Shown here piece after piece: positions 9,652 through 18,270 of a stretch of 64,000 nucleotides of DNA; within the stretch, counting starts at the first letter, position 1, and each line of letters begins with the position of its first letter. Location of the stretch: positions 1 to 64,000 of the forward strand of contig NZ_BJXB01000009.1 of NCBI RefSeq assembly GCF_007990775.1, in the 5' to 3' direction. Position numbers and translations under genes: made by a program. The notes below the pieces were generated by a model that did not search any database, was not told where the DNA came from, and saw only the letters and a list, made by a program, of their open reading frames with translations. The DNA is from Deinococcus cellulosilyticus NBRC 106333 = KACC 11606. Lineage in GTDB: Bacteria; Deinococcota; Deinococci; Deinococcales; Deinococcaceae.

Positions 9652-10278
9652 TCACGGGTTGTCCTGCTGGTGATGCATGCCAGGCGTGGCATCCTGGGGG
9701 GATGTGGGCACCTCACCTCCCTGTTGTTTCAGCAGTCGGGTCAACTCCTCAATTTCGTTTTGTTGGGCCTGGATGATTTTTTGTGCAAGGTTGCGCACCA
9801 CAGGCAGTCGAGCGGTGCTCACTGCAGCCTGGGCCATTTTCACCCCCCCCTGGTGGTGTCGGATCATCAAGCCCAGAAACTTGTTCTGGGCGTCGTTCAG
9901 GGGCAGGGTGCTGAGCGACTTCACGTCTTCTGGGGTGGCCATCCCCATGTGTGAGGGGTCCATGGGTTCACCTGTGACAGGCTGACCATACTGGTGCAGC
10001 CACCCCATCATCTGGCCCACCTGGTTGGTTTGCCCGGATTGGATGTCGAAGCTGATGGCTTTCAGGGTGATCTGGAGGGGGGAGCGTTGGTTGAGTGCGG
10101 TGAGGCGCTCATGAAGTCGAATGGCCATGTCAACTGCCTGGTTGTGGTGGGCGATCATGCCTTGCAGAAAACCGATGTCTTGCTGGTTCGGTTGTGGGCT
10201 GCGGAAGGCCAGCAGCCCCAGCATGAAACCACAGAGCACCCACAGCAATGGAAAGAGAACTTTGCGTGGGTTGTTCAT
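9652..10278 (-). CDS. DUF305 protein, membrane-anchored
   Basis: 208 residues with an N-terminal membrane segment (residues about 8-25). It contains the DUF305 signatures FLQGMIAHHNQAVDMA and FLGLMIRHHQGGVKMA, two ferritin-like helices rich in His and Met. The C-terminus ends in a His/Met-rich tail (GMHHQQ). DUF305 proteins such as CopM bind periplasmic copper or silver. It overlaps the DUF3105 gene by 4 bp, forming a two-gene operon. Confidence 0.88.
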   Translation of the reverse strand: MNNPRKVLFPLLWVLCGFMLGLLAFRSPQPNQQDIGFLQGMIAHHNQAVDMAIRLHERLTALNQRSPLQITLKAISFDIQSGQTNQVGQMMGWLHQYGQPVTGEPMDPSHMGMATPEDVKSLSTLPLNDAQNKFLGLMIRHHQGGVKMAQAAVSTARLPVVRNLAQKIIQAQQNEIEELTRLLKQQGGEVPTSPQDATPGMHHQQDNP

Positions 10279-10781
10279 TGCACCCCGCTGTAGGCACCGG
10301 AGCAGGGGGCTCCAGGCTCAGGGGCGTCTGGACTCTGGGCGTAGGTGCGGATGAATTCAACCAGTCGCACATCCGACACCGAATCCAGTTTCAGTTGTTT
10401 GCCCCAGGCCGAGACCACCACTTTGCTCTTCAGGTCCGGGTAAGGGGACATCAGCACGTGACTGTTGCCTTTCATGGCATCTGCCAAGGTGTTGATCTCT
10501 TCGGCACTCAGGTCCGGCTGGTGGGTGATCCACACCGCCCCGTGTTCCATCGAGTGCACCCCGTACTCGTTGTAAATGGGGGACTGGTAGATGCCGCAGT
10601 TCTGCCAGGTGGGGTTGTGCTCGCCGCCTGCGGGTGGGGTTTGTTTGTATTCCAGTTTGCCTTCTTTGTGGCCCGCTGCCACGGTGAAGGTTTCGACCCC
10701 TTCGATGCTGCTGGTTTTGGTGTTGCAACTGGCGAGCAGGGTCAGGCCGATCAAGAGGGGGATCATCTGGGGTGCTTTCAT
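10275..10781 (-). CDS. DUF3105 lipoprotein
   Basis: 168 residues. A lipobox (LLASC) gives a predicted lipid-anchored mature protein at Cys 19. The DUF3105 core is visible as GGEHNPTWQNCGIY and HSMEHGAVWITH, with conserved His and Cys residues. It is found with DUF305 proteins in many Gram-negative and actinobacterial metal clusters; its biochemical role is unknown. It is first gene of the pair with DUF305, and the start overlaps the downstream region of a short inverted repeat. Confidence 0.85.
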   Translation of the reverse strand: MKAPQMIPLLIGLTLLASCNTKTSSIEGVETFTVAAGHKEGKLEYKQTPPAGGEHNPTWQNCGIYQSPIYNEYGVHSMEHGAVWITHQPDLSAEEINTLADAMKGNSHVLMSPYPDLKSKVVVSAWGKQLKLDSVSDVRLVEFIRTYAQSPDAPEPGAPCSGAYSGVQ

Positions 10782-10786
10782 CTCCG

Positions 10787-10803
10787 GTTCATTTTACATG
10801 AAC
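10787..10803 (-). promoter_or_regulatory. Inverted repeat over the DUF3105 promoter
   Basis: GTTCAT-TTTAC-ATGAAC is a perfect 6-bp inverted repeat with 5-bp spacer. On the minus strand it contains TAAAAT, a plausible -10 box 15 nt before the DUF3105 ATG. The halves resemble part of the SmtB-type operator, but the spacing differs, so the binding protein is unknown. Confidence 0.35.
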
Positions 10804-10965
10804 ACCTGTGAGGACCTTCAGGCTTTGTGGTTTCAGGTCAGGGCAGTGCGGGGTGCTGAAACCTGTAATATTCTGCAGTTCCCCTGTTGCCCTGGCCAGC
10901 AGTTGGACCTCAAAGTTCCAGATGTGCGTCATCTGAAGTCATGCCTGATTGCTTTCGACACCACC

Positions 10966-10995
10966 TTGATATCTGTACATTTGTTCATATATCAT
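10966..10995 (+). promoter_or_regulatory. Promoter with SmtB/ArsR-type operator (P450)
   Basis: TTGATA (10966-10971), 18-nt spacer and TATCAT (10990-10995). The operator TATCTGTA-N6-TTCATATA (10970-10991) is a hybrid: its left half matches the site at 13063 and its right half the sites at 3103 and 27271. Geometry is identical to the other three. Confidence 0.72.
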
Positions 10996-11023
10996 GGATG
11001 GGCACCACCCCAAGGAGCCCACC

Positions 11024-12384
11024 ATGAAAAATGCCCCCGGCCCCCGAGGACTCCCCATCTTCGGAAACCTGCTTGATTTTGCCAGAACCCCCTGAACTTC
11101 CTGGACGAAACCACAAAGCGGTACGGCTGCGGGGTGAAGGTCCGCATCGAAGCTGAACGGGACACCTACATCATCACCCACCCCCAGCACGTCGAAGAAG
11201 TCCTCCAAAACACCGGACGCACCTTCCAGAAAGGCTACCAGCGCCACCCCATCATGCGCATGGTGCTCGGCAACGGCCTGGTGGCCAGCGAAGGGGAGTT
11301 CTGGTTGCGTCAACGCCGCCTCGCCCAGCCCCTCTTCCACCGCCAGCACATCCACCGTTATGCCCAGACCATGGTGGACTTCACCACCCGCACCCTGAAA
11401 ACCTGGCCAGACCACGGAGAGGTCCCCCTCACCGAAACCCTCCACAACCTCACCATGGAAATCATCACCCAGACGGTGTTCAGCGTCGACCTCAACCAGG
11501 GTACCCCACACAACGTGGGAACATCCATCACGCAGATGATGGACTTCTACCAGCAGCAAATGACCAGCCCGGTGCGCTTCTTGATGGAACGCTTCCCGCT
11601 TCCCCTCCCCATCCCTGGAGAAAAGCACCTCGTGCGGGCCGTCCGGGACGTTGAAGAAGTGATTCTTGCCTTGATTGAACTGCGTCGCCAAAGCCCTGAA
11701 AACCACCACGACCTCCTGTCCCTGTTCCTGCAAGCCCGGGACGATGACGGACAGGGCATGACCGACACCCAACTCCGGGATGAACTCATCACCCTGTTCC
11801 TCGCCGGACATGAAACCACAGCCAACAGCCTCTTGTGGACCCTGTGCCTGCTCAGCACCCACCCAGACATTGAAGCACAACTGCAAGACGAACTTCGCAC
11901 GGTCCTGAATGGCCGCACACCCGGTGCTGACGATTACCCCAGCCTCACCTTCACCCAGCAGGTGGTCCGTGAAAGCCTGCGCCTGTACCCCCCGGTGTGG
12001 TGGATGTCCCGCGAACCCCTCACCGACTGGGTGTGTGATGACCTGCTGATTCCAGCAGGCTCCGAAGTGGGCATCAGCCCCTGGGTGATGCACCGGGACC
12101 CCCAATTCTACCCGGACCCCCAACAATTCCGGCCCCACCGCTGGACGTTCGAATTCCAGCAGGCCCTGCCCCGCCACGCCTACTTTCCTTTTGGGGGCGG
12201 ACCCCGATTGTGCATCGGCAACAACTTTGCCCTGATGGAAATGGCCCTGGTGCTGGCCACCTTGCTGCAGCACTTTCATGTCCATGTGCATGGGGCACAA
12301 ACCGTCCTGCCGGACCCTTCGTTGACGTTGCGTCCCCAAGCCCCCCTCAGGGCCCAGGTGGTTCGCCGCACCCCGGTGGCCTGA
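11024..12384 (+). pseudogene. Cytochrome P450 with N-terminal frameshift
   Basis: The gene starts at ATG 11024 after a good SD (AAGGAG) and reads PGPRGLPIFGNLLDFAR, then stops at 11093. The rest of a P450 continues in another frame from about 11085 to 12384. One missing A near 11086 (agaacccc instead of agaaacccc) would explain the break. The remainder is intact: I-helix AGHETTANS, ESLR (ExxR), and heme motif FGGGPRLCIG. An internal ATG at 11134 could start a product lacking only the N-terminal region. Family: class I bacterial CYP close to fatty-acid or carotenoid hydroxylases; substrate unknown. Control by a metal-type operator is unexpected. Confidence 0.85.
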
Positions 12385-12389
12385 CACAC

Positions 12390-12433
12390 CAACCAACGGG
12401 CTTGCTGCATTTCTCCAGCAAGCCCGTTGGTTG
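12390..12433 (+). terminator. Long hairpin after the P450 gene
   Basis: A perfect 18-bp inverted repeat with an 8-nt loop begins 5 nt after the P450 stop. No U-tract follows, but the stem is very stable. Confidence 0.65.
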
Positions 12434-12786
12434 CCACCGCACCTTCACAAGGCCCCATCCCCCGGTCTGGAGGTCAGGTTCAGACCCTTGCACCCAGCGA
12501 GGTGAGGCTTGTGGCTGGAAGGACTTTTGAAACCCATCCTGCATCCTTCTGGATGACTGGTCTGTCACGGAATCCCCTCAGAGGGCTTGGCTCACCCTTG
12601 AGGGACCGGGAACTGCAGTTGTCTGCACTTTGGCCCCGGCCTGATCCGAAACGTCCTCTTTCTCATGGGCAGGATCTCAGAGGGGGACGTTTGCTGGTGG
12701 GTCACCTGGGGTTTTTTCCTGGTTCCCTGTGCCCGTGGGGCGATGTTCAGCAGGTGCTGCTGGGAACCCGGGTGAGGGCCGGAGGT
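12434..12786. other. Intergenic stretch, nothing recognised
   Basis: About 350 bases between the P450 hairpin and the ferredoxin gene. Open frames here are extensions of neighbouring genes without domains or start signals. Confidence 0.5.
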
Positions 12787-13023
12787 TCAGGTGCCGAAGT
12801 GCTTGCGGGCTTTTTCAGCAAATCCCTGCCAGCCCCTGGGCAGGTCGGTTTCGAGGTAGACGGCGTTCACCGGGCAGGCAGTCAGGCACGCCCCGCAATC
12901 GATGCATTCGGCTGGGTGGATCAGGAACTGGTCTCCGGCGTCGTAGATGCATTCCACCGGGCACACTTCGGTGCAGGCCTGGTCTCGGGTGTCGATGCAG
13001 GGCTGGGCAATCACATGGGTCAT
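12787..13023 (-). CDS. fdxA: 7Fe ferredoxin ([3Fe-4S][4Fe-4S])
   Basis: 78 residues from ATG 13023, preceded by SD AGGAGG. The pattern CIDTRDQACTEVCPVECIY followed by CIDCGACLTACP gives the Cys spacing of Thermus-type seven-iron ferredoxins. The C-terminal helix (PRGWQGFAEKARKHFG) also fits that family. It is a low-potential electron carrier in the cytoplasm. It is divergent from ATPase 2, and the start codons lie 72 nt apart around one operator, so both may respond to the same repressor. It could feed electrons to the P450 upstream, which is inference from position only. Confidence 0.93.
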   Translation of the reverse strand: MTHVIAQPCIDTRDQACTEVCPVECIYDAGDQFLIHPAECIDCGACLTACPVNAVYLETDLPRGWQGFAEKARKHFGT

Positions 13024-13058
13024 TTTTGCCTCCTGGCTTTCAATGTAACACATCCCTC

Positions 13059-13088
13059 TTGATATCTGTACAGTCATACAGATATCAT
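13059..13088 (+). promoter_or_regulatory. Promoter with perfect SmtB/ArsR-type operator (ATPase 2)
   Basis: TTGATA (13059-13064), 18-nt spacer and TATCAT (13083-13088), 12 nt before ATG 13095. The operator TATCTGTA-N6-TACAGATA (13063-13084) is a perfect palindrome, extended by TGA/TCA on the outside. It is the best copy of the motif and lies between divergent fdxA and ATPase 2. Confidence 0.8.
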
Positions 13089-13094
13089 CAGGCC

Positions 13095-15455
13095 ATGACC
13101 CAGACCCGGCAGACCTACCGTTACTTCGTAGAGCGCATGGACTGCGCCGACTGTGCCCGCACCGTCGAAAATGCCCTCAGCAGGCTTCCAGGGGTAGAGG
13201 ACACCCGGGTGAACTTCAACACCCAGACCCTTAGCCTCACCCTCGACACAACCCAGAGCTCCACCAGCAAAGTCGAACAGACCCTGAGAAGCCTGGGTTA
13301 TCCCCCCACCCTGCAAGAGGAAAAGCAGACCCTCCTGCCCCTCAAATACTTCGTGGAGCGCATGGACTGTGCCGATTGTGCCCGCACCGTCGAAAACGCC
13401 CTCAGCAGGCTCCCAGGGGTGCAGGACACCAGGGTCAACTTCAACACCCAGACCCTCACCCTCACCCTGGACCCCGCACAAACGTCTGCCCTCACCCTGG
13501 AACAGACCCTCAGAAGTCTGGGTTACCCTCCCACCCTGCAAGGGGGTGAAGGAGGTGGAGGGGGTGGAGAGGTGAAAAAACCCCAGACGGCCCCCAGGGC
13601 ACCCCAGCCCTGGCACCAGACCGCCAAAGGCAAAAGTGTCCTCACCACCGGGGGACTCTTGATCCTGGCGGTGCTCCTCAGCGTGGTTCTGCCCGGGTAC
13701 GCCCTGTGGGCCTACACCCTCGCCACCCTCATCGGCACCTACCCCCTGGCCATCAAAGCCTTCCATGCTGCTCGGCTCGGAGAGCCCTTCACCATCAACA
13801 CCCTGATCACCGTCGCGGCCCTGGGATCGGTCTTGATCGGCGAGAGCGCCGAAGGGGCACTGGTGGTGTTCCTCTTCACCATCGGAGAACTCCTCGAAGG
13901 CATCGCCGCCGGAAAAGCCCGCCAGGGCATCCAGGCCCTCGCCCAGCTGGCCCCCAAAACCGCCTTGCTCCTCGAAAATGGCCAGACCCGGGAGGTGCCG
14001 GTGGAAGACTTGCACGTTGGCCAGACGGTGCAGGTGCAGCCCGGAGGCCGCATTCCCGCCGACGGCACCATCCTCACCGGGGAAGGCAGCGTCGACGATT
14101 CCCCCGTCACCGGGGAGAGCGTCCCGGTCAGCAAAGGCACAGGGGACTCTGTCTTTGCAGGCTCCATCAACACCGAATCGGTGCTCACCGTGCGGGTCGA
14201 GCGGGACGCCAGCGACAACACCATCAGCAGAATCATCCACCTGGTGGAAGAAGCCGAATCCAGCAAAGCCCCCACCGCCCGCTTCATTGACCGGTTCAGC
14301 CGCATTTACACCCCCCTGGTGATGCTGGTCAGCCTGCTCATCGCTGTGGTTCCTCCCCTGTTCTTTGGGGGTTCCTGGTACGAGTGGCTGTACAAAGGGG
14401 TCACCTTGCTCCTGATTGGCTGTCCGTGCGCGCTGGTGCTGTCTGTCCCGGCTGCCGTCACCTCCGGCATCAGCGCCGGAGCCAGACGGGGCCTCCTCAT
14501 CAAAGGTGGACTGGCCCTGGAGAACATCGGCTCCGTCAAAACCATTGCCTTTGACAAGACCGGCACCCTCACCGAAAACAAACCCCAGGTCACGGATGTT
14601 GTGCCCCTGGAAGGCACCGAAGAGAACGTGCTCAAAATCGCCGCTGCAGTGGAGCAGGGCTCCAGCCACCCCCTGGCCAAAGCCATCGTGCAAAAAGCCG
14701 GAGCGGCAAACCTCCCCGAAGCCAGGGACCACAAGGCCATTCCCGGCAAAGGGGTCACGGCCACCGTGCAGGGGGTCTCCCACCAGATCAGCAGCCCAAA
14801 ACACGCTTCAAAAACAGCGGACCTCTCCCAGCACCAGAAACAGATTGAAACCCTGGAAGAACAGGGCAAAACCGTGGTGGTGTTGCTCAGGGAAAACACC
14901 CCTCTGGCACTCATTGCCATTCGAGATGAACCCCGAGGGGACGCAAAAGAAGCCATTGCGAAACTCAGGAGCCTCGGGGTGAATGCCGTGATGCTCACCG
15001 GGGACAACCGGAGAACGGGCCATGCCATTGCCAGCTCGCTGGGCATGGAGGTGCAGGCCGAACTCCTCCCGGAAGACAAACTCCGCATCATCCGCGAAAT
15101 GAAACAGCACGGCAAAGTCGCCATGATTGGAGACGGAATCAACGACGCACCTGCCCTTGCAGAGTCCGATGTTGGCATTGCCATGGGGGGCGGCACCGAT
15201 GTGGCCCTGGAGACGGCAGATGCAGCCCTGCTCGGTCACAATGTGCGGGGGGTCAGTGACCTGCTGCAACTCTCCCGGCAAACCATGGGGAACATCAAAC
15301 AAAACGTGGTGTTCGCCCTGGGCCTCAAACTCATCTTCCTGGTCACCACCCTGCTCGGCATCACCGGGCTGTGGCCCGCCATCCTCAGCGACACTGGAGC
15401 CACCGTGCTGGTCACCCTCAACGCCCTCAGGCTCCTGAAGTTCAACCCCCAGTGA
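13095..15455 (+). CDS. Pb/Cd/Zn P-type ATPase with two tandem HMA domains
   Basis: 786 residues. Two nearly identical N-terminal HMA domains carry MDCADC (C17/C20 and C92/C95). A Gly-rich linker, membrane helices, C443-P-C445, DKTGT (D487), GDGINDAP and a final SDTGAT helix follow. This is the P1B-2 (ZntA/CadA/PbrA) signature. Start chosen at ATG 13095, 12 nt after the -10 box; longer in-frame extensions would cross fdxA. It heads a six-gene operon with glutaredoxin, ArsR, lycopene cyclase, uppP and lspA. The uppP and lspA partners resemble PbrB and PbrC, so lead is a plausible substrate, as an inference. Confidence 0.9.
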   Translation: MTQTRQTYRYFVERMDCADCARTVENALSRLPGVEDTRVNFNTQTLSLTLDTTQSSTSKVEQTLRSLGYPPTLQEEKQTLLPLKYFVERMDCADCARTVENALSRLPGVQDTRVNFNTQTLTLTLDPAQTSALTLEQTLRSLGYPPTLQGGEGGGGGGEVKKPQTAPRAPQPWHQTAKGKSVLTTGGLLILAVLLSVVLPGYALWAYTLATLIGTYPLAIKAFHAARLGEPFTINTLITVAALGSVLIGESAEGALVVFLFTIGELLEGIAAGKARQGIQALAQLAPKTALLLENGQTREVPVEDLHVGQTVQVQPGGRIPADGTILTGEGSVDDSPVTGESVPVSKGTGDSVFAGSINTESVLTVRVERDASDNTISRIIHLVEEAESSKAPTARFIDRFSRIYTPLVMLVSLLIAVVPPLFFGGSWYEWLYKGVTLLLIGCPCALVLSVPAAVTSGISAGARRGLLIKGGLALENIGSVKTIAFDKTGTLTENKPQVTDVVPLEGTEENVLKIAAAVEQGSSHPLAKAIVQKAGAANLPEARDHKAIPGKGVTATVQGVSHQISSPKHASKTADLSQHQKQIETLEEQGKTVVVLLRENTPLALIAIRDEPRGDAKEAIAKLRSLGVNAVMLTGDNRRTGHAIASSLGMEVQAELLPEDKLRIIREMKQHGKVAMIGDGINDAPALAESDVGIAMGGGTDVALETADAALLGHNVRGVSDLLQLSRQTMGNIKQNVVFALGLKLIFLVTTLLGITGLWPAILSDTGATVLVTLNALRLLKFNPQ
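13122..13545 (+). repeat. Tandem duplication of the HMA-domain coding sequence
   Basis: Two 225-bp direct repeats (13122-13346 and 13347-13545, second slightly shorter) encode the two HMA domains of ATPase 2. Nucleotide identity is very high through the CxxC region, with mostly third-position differences. This points to a recent in-frame duplication. Confidence 0.85.
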
Positions 15456-15466
15456 AAGGAACACCC

Positions 15467-15712
15467 ATGATCACCGTGTACACCGTGCCCCAGTGCTCCA
15501 GTTGCGAAGCCATCAAAACCTACCTCCACCAGCGTGGTTTGGCGTTCACCGAGAAAAACGTCCGGGAAGACCCGGCGGCCCTGCAGGAAATGCAAGAGAA
15601 AACCGGCCTGAGGATCGCCCCGGTCACGGTGGTCGGGGAGCGGGTGCTGTACGGCACCTTTGAAGACCAGTTGCCGGAACTCCGCACCCTGCTGGAGGGT
15701 GACCGTGGCTGA
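15467..15712 (+). CDS. Glutaredoxin-family protein
   Basis: 81 residues from ATG 15467. A single thioredoxin-fold domain has active-site CSSC at residues 10-13 (VPQCSSCEA), the cis-Pro region IAPVTVV and a C-terminal helix. Length and motif fit NrdH/glutaredoxin-like proteins. It starts 11 nt after the ATPase stop and overlaps the next gene (GTG 15705) by 8 nt. A role in thiol protection or metal-thiol handling during soft-metal stress is likely. Confidence 0.88.
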   Translation: MITVYTVPQCSSCEAIKTYLHQRGLAFTEKNVREDPAALQEMQEKTGLRIAPVTVVGERVLYGTFEDQLPELRTLLEGDRG

Positions 15713-16085
15713 CGAACCCAGGCCCCTGGAGGCCGAATGTGAAGTCACCGTGCTGCACCCGGAACGCCTGGAGAACGTGCGCCGGCACCTCCCCAGCCAG
15801 GAGACCCTGGATGACCTCTCCCAGACCCTGAAACTCCTGGCCGACCCCACCCGGCTGTTGATCCTCAGTGCTCTGCTCTTTGAGGAGTTGTGCGTGTGCG
15901 ACCTCGCCGCCCTCACCGGAGTGAACGAATCCACCATGAGCCACCAGCTCAGGTTGCTGAGGCTGCAGGACCTGGTGCAGTTCCGCAAGGTGGGCCGCAT
16001 CGCCTACTACCGCCTCTCCGGGGAGAAAAGCCGACAGGTGGTGATGCAGGTGACCGGCATCCACCCGGTGGAGCCTGTCGAATGA
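15705..16085 (+). CDS. ArsR/SmtB-family repressor
   Basis: 126 residues from GTG 15705, which overlaps the preceding stop. The winged helix carries ELCVCDLAALTGVNESTMSHQ, including the CxC of alpha3-type soft-metal sensors. The N-terminal CEVTV keeps one Cys, but the second Cys present in the CadC-like protein at 8007 is Val here. The C-terminal D/H zinc ligands are not conserved. It probably autoregulates this operon via the palindrome at 13063. Its stop overlaps the lycopene cyclase start. Confidence 0.88.
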   Translation: MADEPRPLEAECEVTVLHPERLENVRRHLPSQETLDDLSQTLKLLADPTRLLILSALLFEELCVCDLAALTGVNESTMSHQLRLLRLQDLVQFRKVGRIAYYRLSGEKSRQVVMQVTGIHPVEPVE

Positions 16086-16876
16086 CGTACCTGGAGTTCC
16101 TGCTGATTTTCCTCTTGCCTCCCCTCACGGGCCTCCTGGTGTGGGCCTGGAGGGTGCACCGCCAGAACCTCCCGCTGGGTGGACGGTACCAGTCCAGCAA
16201 CCGGCGCTCGGTGTGGTTTTTGCTCCTGCTGCCGGTGCTGGCCGTGGTTTACACCACCCCGTGGGACAATTACCTGGTGTACTCCCAGGTGTGGACCTAC
16301 CCGGATGAACGGGTGATCGGCAAGATCCTGTACGTTCCCGTTGAAGAGTACCTGTTTTTCGTCCTGCAAAGCCTGCTGGGAGGGCTCCTGTTCTTGCTGT
16401 TGCTGCGCATCCTCCAGACCCCCCCGGAAGGCAAAAACCCCCTGGGGAGAGGGCTGGGGATGCTGTTTCACTTCCTGCTGACCGTGGCGGGCGTGTGGCT
16501 GTTGCAATCCCCCTCCGGAGTGTACCTGGGCCTGATCCTGGTGTGGGCCTGCCCGGTCTTGTTCTTCCAGTGGTGGTTCGGGGGGGATTTGCTTTCCGGG
16601 AAGGTGCAGGGGGCCCGCCTGCTCGGCACCTTTTTGCTCACGGTGTACCTGGGCCTGTGTGACATGCTGGCCATCAACCTCGAAATCTGGTCGATCAGCG
16701 AAACGTACACCACAGGGGTGATGCTGGGCCATTTGCCCCTGGAAGAAGGGGTGTTCTTCCTGGTGACCTCGGTGCTTTTGATGGACGGCCTGGCCCTGTT
16801 CTTGCACCCGGAGGCGGAAAGCCGTTACCTCAAACTCAAACACAAATTTCATCCCCTCATCAAAGGAAAAGCATGA
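16082..16876 (+). CDS. Lycopene cyclase, CrtYc-CrtYd fused type
   Basis: 264 residues with about seven membrane helices in two homologous halves. Signatures are PWDNYLV...WTYPDERVIG, VPVEEYLFF in the first half and LPLEEGVFF in the second, the PxEE motifs of heterodimeric or fused carotenoid cyclases. It should convert lycopene ends to beta-ionone rings in the membrane. It is locked in the operon by 4-bp overlaps on both sides. A carotenoid gene inside a soft-metal efflux operon is unusual; it might adjust membrane carotenoids under metal stress (inference). Confidence 0.88.
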   Translation: MTYLEFLLIFLLPPLTGLLVWAWRVHRQNLPLGGRYQSSNRRSVWFLLLLPVLAVVYTTPWDNYLVYSQVWTYPDERVIGKILYVPVEEYLFFVLQSLLGGLLFLLLLRILQTPPEGKNPLGRGLGMLFHFLLTVAGVWLLQSPSGVYLGLILVWACPVLFFQWWFGGDLLSGKVQGARLLGTFLLTVYLGLCDMLAINLEIWSISETYTTGVMLGHLPLEEGVFFLVTSVLLMDGLALFLHPEAESRYLKLKHKFHPLIKGKA

Positions 16877-17673
16877 ACGAAACCCTCTCCAGTGTGATGC
16901 TCGGCGTGACCGAAGGCATCACTGAATTTCTGCCGGTGTCCTCCACCGGGCATTTGATCGTCACGTCTCAACTGCTGGGTGTGGAGGACACCGGTGGCAC
17001 CTTCGAGATCGCCATTCAACTCGGCGCGGTTCTCGCAGTGGTCTGGCATTACCGACATGACCTGCTCTTGCAGGCGAAACAGGCATCCCACCCGGATGTG
17101 AAACGGCAGTGGGGGTCGATCCTGCTGGCTTTCGTGCCTGCGGCCGTACTGGGCTTTTTGTTCTCATCCTGGATCACCCTGCACCTGTTCTCGGTGCCAA
17201 CCGTGGCTGCAGCGTTGATCATCGGCGGGGTGTTGATGTTGGTGGCGGAAGGCCTCGCTTACCGGGTGGGCACCCGCAATGTGCAGCAGGTCCGTCCCTT
17301 GCAGGCCCTGATGGTGGGGGGCATGCAGTGCCTGGCCCTCATTCCAGGCATGTCGAGGAGCGCCACCACCATCATAGGAGGGATGTTTGCAGGGATGGAC
17401 CGCAGCACGGCCACCCAGTTCTCGTTTTACCTCTCGATTCCCACCCTGGGGCTGGCCACCCTGTACGCCCTTGGGAAGAACCTCTCTGCTTTGCAAGAGG
17501 GGCAACTCCTCAATTTGCTGGTGGGGATGGTTGCGGCGTTTTTCATGGCTTTGCTGGCGGTGGGCTGGCTGCTCAGGTACGTCTCCAAACACAATTTTCG
17601 CCTGTTCGCCTGGTACCGCATTCTTTTCGGGACTCTGCTGCTGGCCCTGACCTTCCGGGGGGTGCTGGCATGA
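16873..17673 (+). CDS. uppP: Undecaprenyl-diphosphatase
   Basis: 266 residues, the usual family length. Catalytic motifs EGITEFLPVSSTGHL at the N-terminus and PGMSRSATT in the middle are intact, with about eight membrane helices. It recycles undecaprenyl diphosphate to the monophosphate, releasing phosphate on the outer face of the cytoplasmic membrane. In Cupriavidus, the related PbrB partners with PbrA so that exported Pb2+ precipitates as phosphate. The same operon logic fits here. A second uppP lies at 59909. Confidence 0.93.
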   Translation: MNETLSSVMLGVTEGITEFLPVSSTGHLIVTSQLLGVEDTGGTFEIAIQLGAVLAVVWHYRHDLLLQAKQASHPDVKRQWGSILLAFVPAAVLGFLFSSWITLHLFSVPTVAAALIIGGVLMLVAEGLAYRVGTRNVQQVRPLQALMVGGMQCLALIPGMSRSATTIIGGMFAGMDRSTATQFSFYLSIPTLGLATLYALGKNLSALQEGQLLNLLVGMVAAFFMALLAVGWLLRYVSKHNFRLFAWYRILFGTLLLALTFRGVLA

Positions 17674-18167
17674 GGTGGGGTGCCGTGGTTTTGATTGTGG
17701 TGGGGGTGGTGCTGGACCAGTGGCTGAAGGTGTGGGCGGTGTCCACCTTCCGGGAGGGGGAATTCCAGGCGTTCATTGGGGGATTCCTCAGCCTGGGCCT
17801 GATTTACAACAAGGGGGCGGCGTGGGGCATGCTGGGCGGAGCCACCCTGGCGCTGGCCGTCTTGCGCCTCCTGGTAGGCTTGTGGATCACGTTCAGCCTG
17901 CTGAGGGGCAAGTACGGGGACCTCTGGGTGCCGCTGGGCTTGATTGCTGCCGGTGCCCTGGGGAACGCCCTGGACGGGTTCCGTTTAGGAAAAGTGGTGG
18001 ATCCCCTGATGTCACACACCCTGTCCAGCATCACCCAGTTCCTGTACAAGCAGGACTTCCCGATTTTCAATCTGGCGGATGTGTTTGTGGTCAGTGGGGT
18101 GGTGTTGCTGGTCTTGCGAAACTTGGTGCGTCCTGCAAAGGAAAAGCATTCCTCACCTGCAGCCTGA
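17670..18167 (+). CDS. lspA: Lipoprotein signal peptidase
   Basis: 165 residues from ATG 17670, overlapping the uppP stop (ATGA). Four membrane helices and the conserved LDQWLK, GNALDGF (catalytic Asp) and FNLADV (second catalytic Asp) are all present, so it should be active. It removes signal peptides from prolipoproteins. Being last in an operon after uppP matches pbrC in lead-resistance operons. An apolipoprotein N-acyltransferase copy (broken) lies 1.8 kb downstream. Confidence 0.93.
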   Translation: MRWGAVVLIVVGVVLDQWLKVWAVSTFREGEFQAFIGGFLSLGLIYNKGAAWGMLGGATLALAVLRLLVGLWITFSLLRGKYGDLWVPLGLIAAGALGNALDGFRLGKVVDPLMSHTLSSITQFLYKQDFPIFNLADVFVVSGVVLLVLRNLVRPAKEKHSSPAA

Positions 18168-18270
18168 ACCCCACAAGAATTCTAAGGAACCGCACAGGCG
18201 TTGTTGTTCCCGCTGTTGGCCAGGATCCAGACGGTGAACATCCGCTTGGCCCCTGAAAGAGGAGACTCCC

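Noticed and set aside
10939..12396. 485-codon minus-strand frame opposite the P450
   Set aside because: Shadow with biased composition; the P450 heme and I-helix motifs support the plus strand.
12729..13094. Upstream extension of ATPase 2
   Set aside because: Would cross the ferredoxin gene and the operator; ATG 13095 fits the -10 spacing.
13074..14804. 576-codon minus-strand open frame opposite ATPase 2
   Set aside because: Gly/His/Gln-rich shadow of a well-supported P-type ATPase; no domain or start signal.
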